From contig JAUNFY010000003.1 of the NCBI GenBank assembly GCA_030524805.1, positions 18,228 through 82,227 on the forward strand: a stretch of 64,000 nt of DNA, read 5' to 3'. Within the stretch, counting starts at the first letter, position 1, and each line of letters opens with the position of its first letter. The position numbers were made by a program, and so were the translations under genes. Below the pieces are notes generated by a model, which searched no databases, was not told the origin of the DNA, and worked only from the letters and a program-made list of their open reading frames with translations. Origin of the DNA: Bacteroidales bacterium (lineage in GTDB: Bacteria; Bacteroidota; Bacteroidia; Bacteroidales; Muribaculaceae). This document shows, piece by piece, positions 55,697-64,000 of the stretch.

Positions 55697-56979
55697 AAAA
55701 ATGTTTTCTTGCCTGTGCGTGCGCGCTCTTGTCGGCATTTGCTGCTTTTCCTCAGGTGCTCACCATCGGAGAGTGCGTGAGTCTTGCCCGGGAGCACTAT
55801 CCTTCCGTGGCTCAATATGGCATTCTTGAAAAAGTAGCCGACCTCAATCTGCAGAATATATCGCGGGGCTGGTTGCCGCAAGGCAGTGTGGGCGCACAGA
55901 TTACGTGGCAGAACGATGTGGCTGTCCTCCCCGATGTGCTTACCGGTATTCTTGCTCAGAATGGCGTGGACTATCCGGGTATGCAGAAGACTCAATACCG
56001 TCTTGGTGTCGACATCTCGCAGCAGATCTGGGATGGCGGAAGAATAAGTGCGGGTAAAAAATCGATAGAGGCTTCCAGATCGGTGGAAAAGGCATCACTC
56101 GACGTTCAGCTCTACGATGTGGAGGGCAGGGTAGAGGAAATATATTTCTCCCTTCTCCTAATCCAAGAACGCATCAGAAGGACTGATAAGACCATTGAGA
56201 TGGTGGATTCAACCCTAAGGCAGGTCAAAGCGATGTTGGCCAACGGAGTGGCGATGCAGTCAGACTGCGACCAGATTGAAGCGAAACTGCTCACCATTGA
56301 GCAACAGAAATCAAGACTGACCGCCACATACGCAAGCGTAGGCAAGGTTCTCGAAATCCTGATAGGCGAATCAATAGGAGAGAGGACTCTGCAACTTCCG
56401 CCGGCAGACATAGACACAGCTTCCGGCTATTATTCTCCGCGGATGAATCTCTTCGACAGCCGGCTTGCCAATCTGTCGGCTGCGGAATCCGGTGTCAGGT
56501 CTTCTGTCATGCCGACCATAGGTGCTTTCATTTCAGGATACTATGGTTATCCCGGCTATAACATGTTTAAGAACATGCAGTCGCATGATATGTCGTTCAA
56601 TTTCATGGCAGGTCTGAAAGTGGCGTGGAATTTCGGCTCGCTGTACACCCGGAAAAATACTCTTGATTGCCTTGAATTGCAGCGAAATCAGATTGAAACG
56701 GAAAGGGCCACCTTCAATTTCAACAACGACATGGCGATATCAGAAGGAATGGGGCAGATCACCGCACTGCGCGACGTGATGCGCAATGACGGTAAAATTG
56801 TCGAATTGAGAAGATCGGTGATGAAGGCTGCCGGGTCGCAGCTCCGAAACGGCATCATCGATGCCACAGCCCTGCTCACTAAAATCACGGATGTGGAACT
56901 GGCCGAAAATGATCTCGCACAGCATCGCATAGAGTTGGTAAAAGCAATCTATAATCTCAACCATATAAAAAACAAATGA
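55693..56979 (+). CDS. TolC-family outer membrane efflux protein
   Basis: This 428-residue outer-membrane channel has a signal peptide (about 1-20) and two outer-membrane-efflux repeats (LTIGECVSLAREHYP at 22-36; second repeat from about 225), with the usual long helices (VEEIYFSLLLIQERIRRT near 140). It would form the exit duct for the ABC exporter encoded downstream. It overlaps the TetR gene and the HlyD gene by four bases each. Confidence 0.92.
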   Translation: MKKCFLACACALLSAFAAFPQVLTIGECVSLAREHYPSVAQYGILEKVADLNLQNISRGWLPQGSVGAQITWQNDVAVLPDVLTGILAQNGVDYPGMQKTQYRLGVDISQQIWDGGRISAGKKSIEASRSVEKASLDVQLYDVEGRVEEIYFSLLLIQERIRRTDKTIEMVDSTLRQVKAMLANGVAMQSDCDQIEAKLLTIEQQKSRLTATYASVGKVLEILIGESIGERTLQLPPADIDTASGYYSPRMNLFDSRLANLSAAESGVRSSVMPTIGAFISGYYGYPGYNMFKNMQSHDMSFNFMAGLKVAWNFGSLYTRKNTLDCLELQRNQIETERATFNFNNDMAISEGMGQITALRDVMRNDGKIVELRRSVMKAAGSQLRNGIIDATALLTKITDVELAENDLAQHRIELVKAIYNLNHIKNK

Positions 56980-57869
56980 AAACAAGCATAATCACAACCG
57001 CGCTTGTCGCCGGGCTCACCCTCATGGCGTGTGGCAAGACTGAAGAGTATGACGCCTCCGGCAATTTTGAGGCAACCGATGTCACCGTATCGGCAGAATC
57101 GGCCGGTAAAATCCTGACGTTCGGAGTAGAGGAAGGCGACACTGTAGGTGCCGGGCAATTGATAGCACTCATCGACACTACGCAACTGCATCTTCAGAAA
57201 GAGCAGCTGCTTCATCAGCGTTCCGCTTCCGATGCCGCACGTCCCGACATTGCACTGCAGCTCGCGGCCTCAAGGCGTGAACTTGAAAAGCAGCGGCTCG
57301 AGCGCAAGAGAATCGAGAATCTGCTTGCCGACGGAGCTGCCACTGCCAAACAACTCGACGACATCAACTCGGCTATCAAGGTGCTTGAAGACAGGATTGC
57401 CGCCCAGCAGTCCACTCTTGCCGGCAATACTGCTTCTATCAGTGAGTCGGCCTCTTCCATTCAGATGCAGGTGAGCCAGATCGACTCGCGCATCGACGAT
57501 TGCAGCGTCCTCTCTCCGATCAAAGGCACCGTGCTTACTAAATATTGCGAGGCGGGTGAGTATGCCGTCCCCGGCAAGCCGCTTTTGAGACTCGCTGACC
57601 TCGACAAAATTTATCTGAGAGCCTATTTAACTTCTGCACAGCTTGCCGACATCAAACTCGGGCAGAAAGTGACGGTCGCCGCTGATTTCGGTGGCGACAA
57701 GGTTTTCGACTATCCCGGCACGGTGACTTGGATCGCAGAGGAGAGTGAGTTCACTCCCAAAAACATCCAGACTAAAGACTCCCGTTCCAATCTTGTCTAT
57801 GCGGTGAAAATAGCCGTCAAAAACGATGGCAGGTTGAAAATAGGTGGTTTTGGAAATGTCAGGTTATGA
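56976..57869 (+). CDS. HlyD/YbhG-type periplasmic adaptor lipoprotein
   Basis: The adaptor links the ABC permeases to the TolC channel. The 297-residue protein has a lipobox with Cys19 (LMAC), a biotinyl-lipoyl half (ATDVTVSAESAGKIL and VEEGDTV, about 34-55), a coiled-coil hairpin (about 70-160) and the second lipoyl half with CSVLSPIKGTVL near 175, then a beta-barrel domain. Start overlaps the TolC stop and the end overlaps the first ATPase start by four bases. Confidence 0.93.
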   Translation: MKTSIITTALVAGLTLMACGKTEEYDASGNFEATDVTVSAESAGKILTFGVEEGDTVGAGQLIALIDTTQLHLQKEQLLHQRSASDAARPDIALQLAASRRELEKQRLERKRIENLLADGAATAKQLDDINSAIKVLEDRIAAQQSTLAGNTASISESASSIQMQVSQIDSRIDDCSVLSPIKGTVLTKYCEAGEYAVPGKPLLRLADLDKIYLRAYLTSAQLADIKLGQKVTVAADFGGDKVFDYPGTVTWIAEESEFTPKNIQTKDSRSNLVYAVKIAVKNDGRLKIGGFGNVRL

Positions 57870-58768
57870 TTGGTTCTGCTGTCCATACAAAAGGCTTGTG
57901 TAAGGTTTTCGGCTCTGTCAAGGCTCTTGATGGCGTCTCGCTCGATGTCGACCATGGTGAGATATATGGCTTGATCGGTCCGGATGCGTCAGGAAAGACT
58001 ACATTGTTTCGGATACTGACCACATTGATGTTGCCCGACTCCGGCATTGCTACTGTATGTGGTGCCGATGTGAAAGAACATTATCGCAAGATTAGAAGTC
58101 TGGCCGGATATATGCCGGGGCGTTTTTCCCTTTATCCCGATTTGTCGGTAGAGGAGAATCTGAATTTCTTCGCATCCCTTTTCGGCGTCAGGGTGTCCGA
58201 CAATTTTGATATGATAAAGCCTATATATGATCAGATAGCCCCGTTCAAGGATCGAAGGTCGGCGAATCTTTCAGGAGGCATGAAGCAGAAGCTTGCCCTC
58301 TGTTGCGCGCTGATTCATCGTCCGGAAATACTGTTTCTTGATGAACCCACCACCGGCGTAGATGCAGTGTCGCGGTGTGAATTTTGGGATATTCTCGGCG
58401 AAATACGCCGCGCCGGTATGCCGATTGTGGTGTCAACTCCCTATATGGATGAGGCCTCCCGATGCGACAGGCTGTCGCTCATCAACGGCGGAAAGATTCT
58501 TGAGACTGGCACTCTTGACGCGATTCTTGAAAGAAACCGCATACCGATGCTGGCGGTAAGGGGAGAGAACAATTACTCCACACTGCAGATGCTGCGAGGC
58601 GTCGATGGTGTGGAGGAGGCTTTCCTTTTCGGTGAGTATATCCATGTCTTTGCACGCCACACACTCGACGCCGATGAACTCCGGAAATTGCCGGGCATTT
58701 TGGAAGTCAGGCAAATCAAACCTGATATTGAAGACGTATTCATAAAAATAATGGGAAATGGAAATTGA
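57866..58768 (+). CDS. ABC exporter ATPase, degenerate-site subunit (YbhF N-half-like)
   Basis: One of two ATPases that power the exporter. Motifs: Walker A GPDASGKTT (38-46), signature NLSGGMKQKL, Walker B ILFLDEPTTGVD. The switch region reads STPYMDEA, so the catalytic switch His is replaced by Pro; the same feature is known in the N-terminal half of E. coli YbhF. It is therefore probably the weak or regulatory half of an asymmetric pair with the next gene. The last 80 residues form a C-terminal extension (ENNYSTLQMLRGVDGVEEAF). It overlaps the next gene by 11 bases. Confidence 0.92.
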   Translation: MIGSAVHTKGLCKVFGSVKALDGVSLDVDHGEIYGLIGPDASGKTTLFRILTTLMLPDSGIATVCGADVKEHYRKIRSLAGYMPGRFSLYPDLSVEENLNFFASLFGVRVSDNFDMIKPIYDQIAPFKDRRSANLSGGMKQKLALCCALIHRPEILFLDEPTTGVDAVSRCEFWDILGEIRRAGMPIVVSTPYMDEASRCDRLSLINGGKILETGTLDAILERNRIPMLAVRGENNYSTLQMLRGVDGVEEAFLFGEYIHVFARHTLDADELRKLPGILEVRQIKPDIEDVFIKIMGNGN

Positions 58769-59498
58769 TGAGGTCATAACAGCGGAAAACCTTACTAAAC
58801 GTTTCGGCAACTTCACGGCTGTCGACGCTATAAGTTTCCATGTGAAGCGTGGTGAGATTTTCGGTTTTCTCGGTGCCAACGGCGCCGGGAAATCCACGGC
58901 CATGCGCATGCTTTGTGGCCTGAGCCTGCCTACATCAGGCAAAGCTGCAGTGGCAGGCTACGACATTGCCACTGAAAGCGAGAAGGTGAAGCGCCATATT
59001 GGCTACATGAGCCAGCGGTTTTCTCTATATGATGAGTTGACGGTGAGGCAGAATATTTCGCTCTTCGCCGGCATCTATGGTCTGGGCAGAAAAGAAATCA
59101 GCGAGCGATGCGACGCTCTCGCCCGCGAACTTGATTTTTCGGCTCAGATGGATGTGCCGGTATCGGTGCTTCCGCTCGGTCAGCAGCAGAAACTCGCTTT
59201 CTCTGTCGCCACCATCCACAGGCCGGAGGTAGTGTTTCTTGACGAACCGACCGGAGGCGTCGACCCTATCACCCGGCGCAGATTTTGGGAATTGATCTAC
59301 CGTACGGCTGAATCCGGCACAGCTGTCTTTGTCACCACCCATTATATGGATGAGGCGGAATATTGCCGCCGCGTGTCTATCATGGTCGATGGAAAAATCA
59401 AGGCGATGGGAACGCCTTCCGAGTTGAAGAAAAAGTTTGATGCCGCCGACATGGATGAGGTATTCCGCAGGCTGGCACGTAATGCGCAACGACAATGA
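58758..59498 (+). CDS. ABC exporter ATPase, catalytic subunit (YbhF C-half-like)
   Basis: The 246-residue ATPase has all motifs intact: Walker A GANGAGKSTAMRM near residue 38, signature VLPLGQQQKLAF (an LSGGQ variant), Walker B VVFLDEPTGGVD and the switch His in TTHYMDEAEYC. E. coli YbhF carries both ATPase domains in one chain; here they are separate, overlapping genes. It overlaps the permease gene by four bases. Confidence 0.93.
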   Translation: MEIDEVITAENLTKRFGNFTAVDAISFHVKRGEIFGFLGANGAGKSTAMRMLCGLSLPTSGKAAVAGYDIATESEKVKRHIGYMSQRFSLYDELTVRQNISLFAGIYGLGRKEISERCDALARELDFSAQMDVPVSVLPLGQQQKLAFSVATIHRPEVVFLDEPTGGVDPITRRRFWELIYRTAESGTAVFVTTHYMDEAEYCRRVSIMVDGKIKAMGTPSELKKKFDAADMDEVFRRLARNAQRQ

Positions 59499-60553
59499 AA
59501 AAAAGTTTTTTAGCATTCATCCGTAAGGAATTCCTGCACATCGTACGAGATCCGCGCACGATGCTCATAGCGCTCCTCATTCCGGTGGTGCAGATGGTGC
59601 TCTTCGGGTTTGCAATTTCTATGGAAGTCAACGATGTGGAGGTGATGGTGGCTGCACCAAAGATTACTCCGGCCATAGAGGCGAAAGTATCGCAGATCGC
59701 TCATAATCCATATATCACTTTCAAGGGATATATCCCGGCTGCCGATGTCGACAAGGCGATCTCCACCAACCGGACTATGGCGGTGGTGGTGTTCAGCCCG
59801 GATTACGACATCACCCGTGAAAGTCAGGTAGTGGTGGATGCGTCAAATCCGGTGACAGCCCAGTCTTCTTCCGGATATCTGACACGGATTCTCGCCGACG
59901 CCGGCCTCAGGTTTCAACCCGGTGTCACCATCCTCTACAATCCCCGCCTTAAAAGCGGATATAATTTCGTGCCGGGCATCATGGGGCTTATCTTCATGCT
60001 GATTTGCGCCATGCTCACGTCCGTATCGATTGTAAAGGAGAAGGAGACTGGCACCATGGAAGTGCTTCTTGTGTCGCCCCTCCGTCCGGTGATGATTGTG
60101 ATTGCGAAGATTATTCCATATTTTTGCCTTGCTGCCGTCGACCTCATCCTGATATTGCTGATTTCCCGCTATGCGCTCGACGTCCCACTTTCGGGTTCAA
60201 TGGTGGCTCTGGTAGCCATATCGCTCGTATATATCATTCTGGCGTTGGCTCTCGGTCTGTTTGTGTCCACTGTCGTAGATTCGCAAATGGCCGCTCTGCT
60301 CATTTCCGGAATGGTTTTCATCATTCCGGTGATAATGCTCTCAGGCATGATTTTCCCCGTGGAGAATATGCCCGTCGTGCTTCAGTGGATTTCAAATATA
60401 GTTCCGGCCCGATGGTACATCCCTGCCATGAGGAAGATTATGATTGAGGGTCTTGGGTTCGGATATGTCTGTAAGGAACTTGTCGTTCTGATAGTGATGG
60501 CGGTGGCTCTGACTGCCATATCTATCAAACGCTTCAAAATAAGATTGCAATGA
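59495..60553 (+). CDS. ABC-2 type permease (YbhS-like)
   Basis: The 352-residue inner-membrane protein has the ABC-2 layout: one N-terminal membrane segment (about 22-42, MLIALLIPVVQMVLFGFAI), a large periplasmic loop (about 45-170) and five membrane segments in the C-terminal half, with the conserved cytoplasmic EKETGTMEVLLVSP. It pairs with the next permease. Four-base overlaps exist on both sides. Confidence 0.93.
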   Translation: MKKSFLAFIRKEFLHIVRDPRTMLIALLIPVVQMVLFGFAISMEVNDVEVMVAAPKITPAIEAKVSQIAHNPYITFKGYIPAADVDKAISTNRTMAVVVFSPDYDITRESQVVVDASNPVTAQSSSGYLTRILADAGLRFQPGVTILYNPRLKSGYNFVPGIMGLIFMLICAMLTSVSIVKEKETGTMEVLLVSPLRPVMIVIAKIIPYFCLAAVDLILILLISRYALDVPLSGSMVALVAISLVYIILALALGLFVSTVVDSQMAALLISGMVFIIPVIMLSGMIFPVENMPVVLQWISNIVPARWYIPAMRKIMIEGLGFGYVCKELVVLIVMAVALTAISIKRFKIRLQ

Positions 60554-61641
60554 TGCGTACTCTCTTGATATTGCTAAGAAAGGAGTTTATCCTCTTCAGG
60601 AAAAATAAGTTTTTGCCGAAGATAGCCTTTATATTCCCCTGCATGGTGATTCTTGTGATTCCTCTCGTCGCTACCATGGATGTCAGGCATGTCGGGGTAG
60701 CTGTGGTTGATTTCGACCAAAGCACTCTTTCCCGCGACATTGTCGCCGACATGAATGCTTCTCCCTTTTTCTCCGTATCTCCCTTCTCCAGCTATGAATC
60801 TGCACTGACGGCTGTCGAAAACGGCTCGGTCGATGTGATTTTGGAACTGCCCCGCGATTTTCAGGCTAATCTTGAGTCTGGAAATGCCCGGCCGCCCCAT
60901 ATCAGCGCCAATGGTGTCAACGGCACCAAGGGATCGCTTGGTTCCGGCTATGTGATTGAGTCGGTCGCCGGCAGCATCTCCGGTTTTCTCGGCATGGATG
61001 TTGCGGATAAGACAACGGTGACATATTTCTACAATCCTACTCTTGAATATCGCAACTACATGATTCCCGCTTTGATGATCATGTTGCTCATCATGATATG
61101 CGGATTCCTGCCGGCGCTCAATCTTGTGGGGGAGAAGGAGAGTGGCACCATCGAGCAGATGAATGTCTCGCCGGTCAGCACTCCGGTGTTTGTTTTGTCG
61201 AAAGTTGTCCCGTATTGGATTATCGGACTTGTCGACATTTCTTTGGCTATGCTGATAGCGCTCCTTGTCTATGGTCTTGCTCCTGCCGGATCACTTTTTG
61301 CCATATATCTGGCCGCCATGCTTTTTGTGCTGGTGATGTCGGGCATCGGAATCATCATCGCCAATTTTTCCGACAAGATGTCGCAAAGCATGTTTCTTAT
61401 GCTTTTCGTGGTCCTCATCTGTGTTCTCATGAGCGGACTGCTCACTCCTATCAATTCCATGCCGGAATGGGCAAGATATGTCACATATGCGCTCCCTCCC
61501 CGTTATTTCATCGACATAATGCGTTCCGTCTATCTTAAAGCGACTCCGATGTCGGCACTCGCCCTGCAGTATCTTGTGTTGCTCGGTTTTGCCGTCGTCA
61601 TCAACGCCCTTGCCGCCTTGACCTACCGCAAACAGAAATAA
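60550..61641 (+). CDS. ABC-2 type permease (YbhR-like)
   Basis: The second permease (363 residues) has the same topology: an N-terminal membrane segment (about 22-40), a periplasmic loop to about 175, and the C-terminal membrane bundle with EKESGTIEQMNVSP. It is the last gene of the seven-gene operon; a hairpin lies about 190 bases downstream at 61833-61865. Confidence 0.93.
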   Translation: MMRTLLILLRKEFILFRKNKFLPKIAFIFPCMVILVIPLVATMDVRHVGVAVVDFDQSTLSRDIVADMNASPFFSVSPFSSYESALTAVENGSVDVILELPRDFQANLESGNARPPHISANGVNGTKGSLGSGYVIESVAGSISGFLGMDVADKTTVTYFYNPTLEYRNYMIPALMIMLLIMICGFLPALNLVGEKESGTIEQMNVSPVSTPVFVLSKVVPYWIIGLVDISLAMLIALLVYGLAPAGSLFAIYLAAMLFVLVMSGIGIIIANFSDKMSQSMFLMLFVVLICVLMSGLLTPINSMPEWARYVTYALPPRYFIDIMRSVYLKATPMSALALQYLVLLGFAVVINALAALTYRKQK

Positions 61642-61832
61642 ACTCGCATCACACTGCTCCAACTGCTCGTTCTGAATATTCATCCAAGAATTTTACCTCA
61701 AGATTGACAAAGTCAGCGTTTCAAGTAGTTCAAAGATATGGCTCGTAAACTCCCTGAAAAGATGGGACTCCGTTAACAACAACCCAGACAAAGCAAAGTC
61801 TTACACCATTAGACCCAATCGACTAAACACAA

Positions 61833-61865
61833 TTCAGCCCGGCGAAGCGGATTCGTCGGGCTGAA
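61833..61865. terminator. Hairpin between the efflux operon and the LRR gene
   Basis: A 14-bp stem (61833-61846 with 61852-61865, one G-T pair) has a 5-base loop. T runs are weak on both sides (ATATTG on plus; TTGTGTTT on minus). It is probably the end signal of the convergent LRR gene and possibly of the efflux operon. Confidence 0.6.
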
Positions 61866-61891
61866 ATATTGTCGGTTACGTGTGGCGTGGA

Positions 61892-63070
61892 TTACTTCAC
61901 GAGCACCTTGGTGGCTTTGCCGCCCTGGCGCTTGATGTAAAGGCCATTCTCGGGGTTGTCAACGCGCACTCCGTTGAGGTTGTAATATTCGGCGGGGGCA
62001 TCGCTACTGTCAATCTCTACGCCTTCGATGCCTGCGTTGCCGCGAACCGTCACCTCGCAATATGCGTAGTGAGGGATGCCGTAGCCGTCCATAACGGTAA
62101 CGGTGATGGTGGCGGTGCCCTCGCCAACAGCCGTGACTTCACCGTTTAACCAGGTGAAACGAGATCTCACCGTGGCTACTTCAGGATTGGAAGTGGCCCA
62201 GGTCACCATTTCAAGCTCCACCTCATCGTCTTTGGTGTAAGTTCCTGTAAGTGTGGCGGTGGTGCCCTCCTCGATTGTGATGTTCGATTCGTTCAAGGCG
62301 ATATCGAGCGCACCCATCTCACGAAAGTCGGTGAAATAATTCCAACCATAAGCGTCAGAATATGTATTATGTGTCCCTTTAAGTACGTATACCACTATAT
62401 CAAGTGGATCGTTTTCAAAGGCGCTTGGATAAGTACTGGGCGGAGTTGTGCTTAATGCAGTGATGGACTTGAGGCTGCTGCAATCCCTGAATGCATACTT
62501 GCAGATTTCAGTCACCGAGCTTGGGATAACTACTGAGGTCATTTTGCTGCACCCGTGGAATGCACTCTCGCCGATTACAGTCACTGAGTTTGGGATTGTT
62601 ACCGACTTGAGGCTGGTGCAATCCCAGAAAGTAGAATTCTCGATTACAGTCACTGAGTTTGGGATTGTTACCGAGGTCAGGGCGCGGCAGAATTCGAATG
62701 CCTCCTCGCCGATTTCAGTCACCGACTCGGGGATTTCTATCGAGTACATTTCGATGGCGGCAGCGAATGCCGACCTGCCGATTTTAGTCACCGTGTTGGG
62801 AATTGTGAGCTTAAACCGGCTATTTATACTCGAAAACGCGCGCTCTGCTATTTCTGTAACGAAATAACTGGAAGATTCGTTTTCGACAATCGACGGAATG
62901 GTCATATCGCCAGTTGGAAACTCTACCCATCCCGTACAGGCGGCCTTGTGGTTTTCTTCTGAAAGCACTCTATATTTCAGCTTGCCGATGGTAAACTCAT
63001 CGCCGTCGGCTGCGCGGGCAGTGACGCCGAGCGTCAGCACCGCCATGAAAAGAAGTAAAATTTTCTTCAT
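61892..63070 (-). CDS. BspA-like leucine-rich repeat surface protein with Ig-like domain
   Basis: This 392-residue exported protein has a signal peptide (about 1-20), then BspA-type (LRR_5) repeats of 23 residues at about 70-205 (for example TSVTIPNSVTVIENSTFWDC), an Ig-like BIG2 domain at about 262-345 (EEGTTATLTGT, EVTAVGEGTATITV) and a C-terminal tail (YYNLNGVRVDNPENGLYI) of the kind also seen on the protein at 45318-46925. BspA-like proteins in oral and gut Bacteroidales bind host or bacterial surfaces; the ligand here is unknown. Two LRR units share 34 identical bases. It starts 26 bases after the gene at 63097-63888 and may be co-transcribed with it. Confidence 0.88.
   Translation of the reverse strand: MKKILLLFMAVLTLGVTARAADGDEFTIGKLKYRVLSEENHKAACTGWVEFPTGDMTIPSIVENESSSYFVTEIAERAFSSINSRFKLTIPNTVTKIGRSAFAAAIEMYSIEIPESVTEIGEEAFEFCRALTSVTIPNSVTVIENSTFWDCTSLKSVTIPNSVTVIGESAFHGCSKMTSVVIPSSVTEICKYAFRDCSSLKSITALSTTPPSTYPSAFENDPLDIVVYVLKGTHNTYSDAYGWNYFTDFREMGALDIALNESNITIEEGTTATLTGTYTKDDEVELEMVTWATSNPEVATVRSRFTWLNGEVTAVGEGTATITVTVMDGYGIPHYAYCEVTVRGNAGIEGVEIDSSDAPAEYYNLNGVRVDNPENGLYIKRQGGKATKVLVK
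62572..62674 (-). repeat. Near-identical LRR coding repeat
   Basis: The 34 bases at 62572-62605 recur exactly at 62641-62674, 69 bases (one 23-residue LRR unit) apart. The identity at synonymous positions indicates recent duplication or gene conversion within the LRR gene. Confidence 0.8.
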
Positions 63071-63096
63071 GTTGATTTGATTGGTTAATATTAGTG

Positions 63097-63888
63097 TTAA
63101 TTGATTATTTCTGATTGTTGGAAAATATCTCTGAGGTCAGATGGGAGATTGTTTCTTCCTCCGCCGCTCCATACACACATAAATCTCACACCTTGAAGCA
63201 CCTCGTGTTTATCCTTGAACGAGAATTCCACGGCGCGGCCCCGCTTCCTGTCAGCAGATTGTCCCGAGGCCGGAATATCTTTTTTTATTTCGATATGTGG
63301 CCTCATTTCTTTTGTCAATTTCACCCAGCGGGACCAGCTGATTCTGATAAGGACTATGCCATTCAGGTCACCATCAACCAGTTTCGAGGCAACAGCCGCG
63401 AAACTGATGAATTTCCAGAAGTTAGTTCCGGGATTTTCATGCCAATACTCCTTGGCTTGGGAATCCTTAAAAGTTTTGGAATGGAAAGGATAGGCTTCGA
63501 TGCAAAGGGCGTTTTCCGGAAAAGTGTCTGTTTTATCTCGGTGTCTCGCATCAATCTTGCCAAGGGCTTTGAGAATGGGGAGTTCACGTTTGTTCCTGTG
63601 CCAGCGTGCAGTGCCCGGTAGATGGGCGGCTAAAGTGCCATTGGCCATCGATTCACGGTAATGAAAATCGGGGCCAAAGGTGCAATTGATGCATCTGCGG
63701 CCTTGACGTTCTCCACCTTCACCGGGATTGAGATTGATGACAACGGCTTGCAGGGGCTTGCCATTGCAGCTCCATCCCCACCACGGCTCGGGCATGTAGT
63801 CCTCGCTAAGCGAAGCTTCTCCCGAGAGCCAATCGCTCACCAAGGTGTCGTAATGTTTGAAATATGGAACAAGTGTGGAGCAGTCCAT
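63097..63888 (-). CDS. Unidentified 263-residue protein, faintly UDG-superfamily-like
   Basis: I do not recognise the family. The protein is cytoplasmic (no signal peptide or membrane segment), rich in Trp, Arg and Lys. Possible functional stretches are AVVINLNPGEGG (about 48-59), LCIEAYPFHSKTF (about 128-140), GIVLIRISWSRWVK (about 177-190) and VRFMCVWSGGGRNN near the C-terminus. The NPG stretch after a hydrophobic strand recalls the GINPG motif of Mug-type uracil-DNA glycosylases, but order and spacing of the other motifs are not convincing. The ATG at 63888 is the only start in frame before a stop 24 bases upstream. It precedes the LRR gene by 26 bases. Confidence 0.7.
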   Translation of the reverse strand: MDCSTLVPYFKHYDTLVSDWLSGEASLSEDYMPEPWWGWSCNGKPLQAVVINLNPGEGGERQGRRCINCTFGPDFHYRESMANGTLAAHLPGTARWHRNKRELPILKALGKIDARHRDKTDTFPENALCIEAYPFHSKTFKDSQAKEYWHENPGTNFWKFISFAAVASKLVDGDLNGIVLIRISWSRWVKLTKEMRPHIEIKKDIPASGQSADRKRGRAVEFSFKDKHEVLQGVRFMCVWSGGGRNNLPSDLRDIFQQSEIIN

Positions 63889-64000
63889 CGGGTTTTCCGT
63901 TGCCGCCGTGGCTCACTCGATGGCGATAGATAAGTGATTGGTTAAAAAGGAAAAGCTCTAAGTTTGCAGTGGCAAAATAAGAGAGTGGAAAATTTATCTT
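63889..64000 (+). other. Window end, no gene seen
   Basis: The last 112 bases upstream of the unidentified gene hold no supported coding frame and no exact TAnnTTTG element on the minus strand; TTATTTTG (63984-63977 region) is one base off. Confidence 0.4.

Noticed and set aside
61690-61800. Remnant of a transposase or other gene after the efflux operon
   Set aside because: A short stretch (MARKLPEKMGLR then stop) looks gene-like but has no further frame or terminal repeats to support it.

Overview
The window reads as a chromosomal segment of a gut-type Bacteroidales bacterium, most likely Muribaculaceae (S24-7) or a close relative. The evidence is the Bacteroidetes promoter pattern (TTTG, about 20 bases, then TAnnTTTG) upstream of many genes, lineage-typical families (DUF4296, DUF4835, DUF5606, type III glutamine synthetase, ComEC without a metallo-beta-lactamase domain, SerA with a Lys-Lys-Met-Gly active-site stretch, TrpB2), and secreted glycan-active and BspA-like proteins. 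The family name is inference; no rRNA or tRNA gene was seen. Almost all of the window is dense housekeeping sequence with short operons.

Layout. 1-8662: the C-terminal part of a Na+/Ca2+ antiporter (cut by the window edge), ddl, an ileS-lspA-DUF4296 lipoprotein operon and a BamA-like barrel gene. 8649-13382: an EptA-like phosphoethanolamine transferase that runs convergently into a SprT-like/comEC/aroE cluster. 13750-18021: mgsA, stand-alone trpB2, and the serC-serA operon facing trpB. 18183-27757 (minus strand): a frameshifted MltF-type lytic transglycosylase, a recJ-recQ-umuC DNA repair operon, and dapA-dnaG. 27948-31104: a 939-residue secreted protein with three SGNH esterase domains, and a 55-residue rubredoxin. 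31178-31352: four copies of a degenerate REP-like repeat, then glnN. 33943-41885: rpsF-rpsR-rplI, then dnaN-exonuclease-coaBC-DUF4835-recN-rlmB. 42013-46925: an unusually long nusB, yajC, ybbR, DUF5606 and a secreted protein, followed by a 118-base rod-like foldback element. 47330-51690: htpG facing the trmH-like/radA operon. 51933-54688: a PepSY-like secreted protein and a GH10 xylanase-feruloyl esterase. 55070-61641: a complete TetR-TolC-HlyD-ABC-ABC-permease-permease efflux operon, laid out like cecR-ybhGFSR, with a candidate TetR operator at its promoter. 61892-63888: a BspA-like leucine-rich repeat protein behind a protein I cannot identify.

How it fits together. Most genes serve replication, repair, translation, cell wall and cofactor supply. 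The accessory functions are envelope-directed: lipid A decoration, drug or bile-type efflux, plant cell-wall deacetylation and feruloyl-xylan breakdown, and surface LRR display. No CRISPR array, prophage, insertion sequence or defence island was found. The least explained items are the 118-base foldback element at 46960-47077, the REP-like repeats at 31178-31352, the triple-SGNH esterase, the enlarged NusB, the stop-codon-bearing tandem repeat at the end of trpB, and the unidentified protein at 63097-63888.
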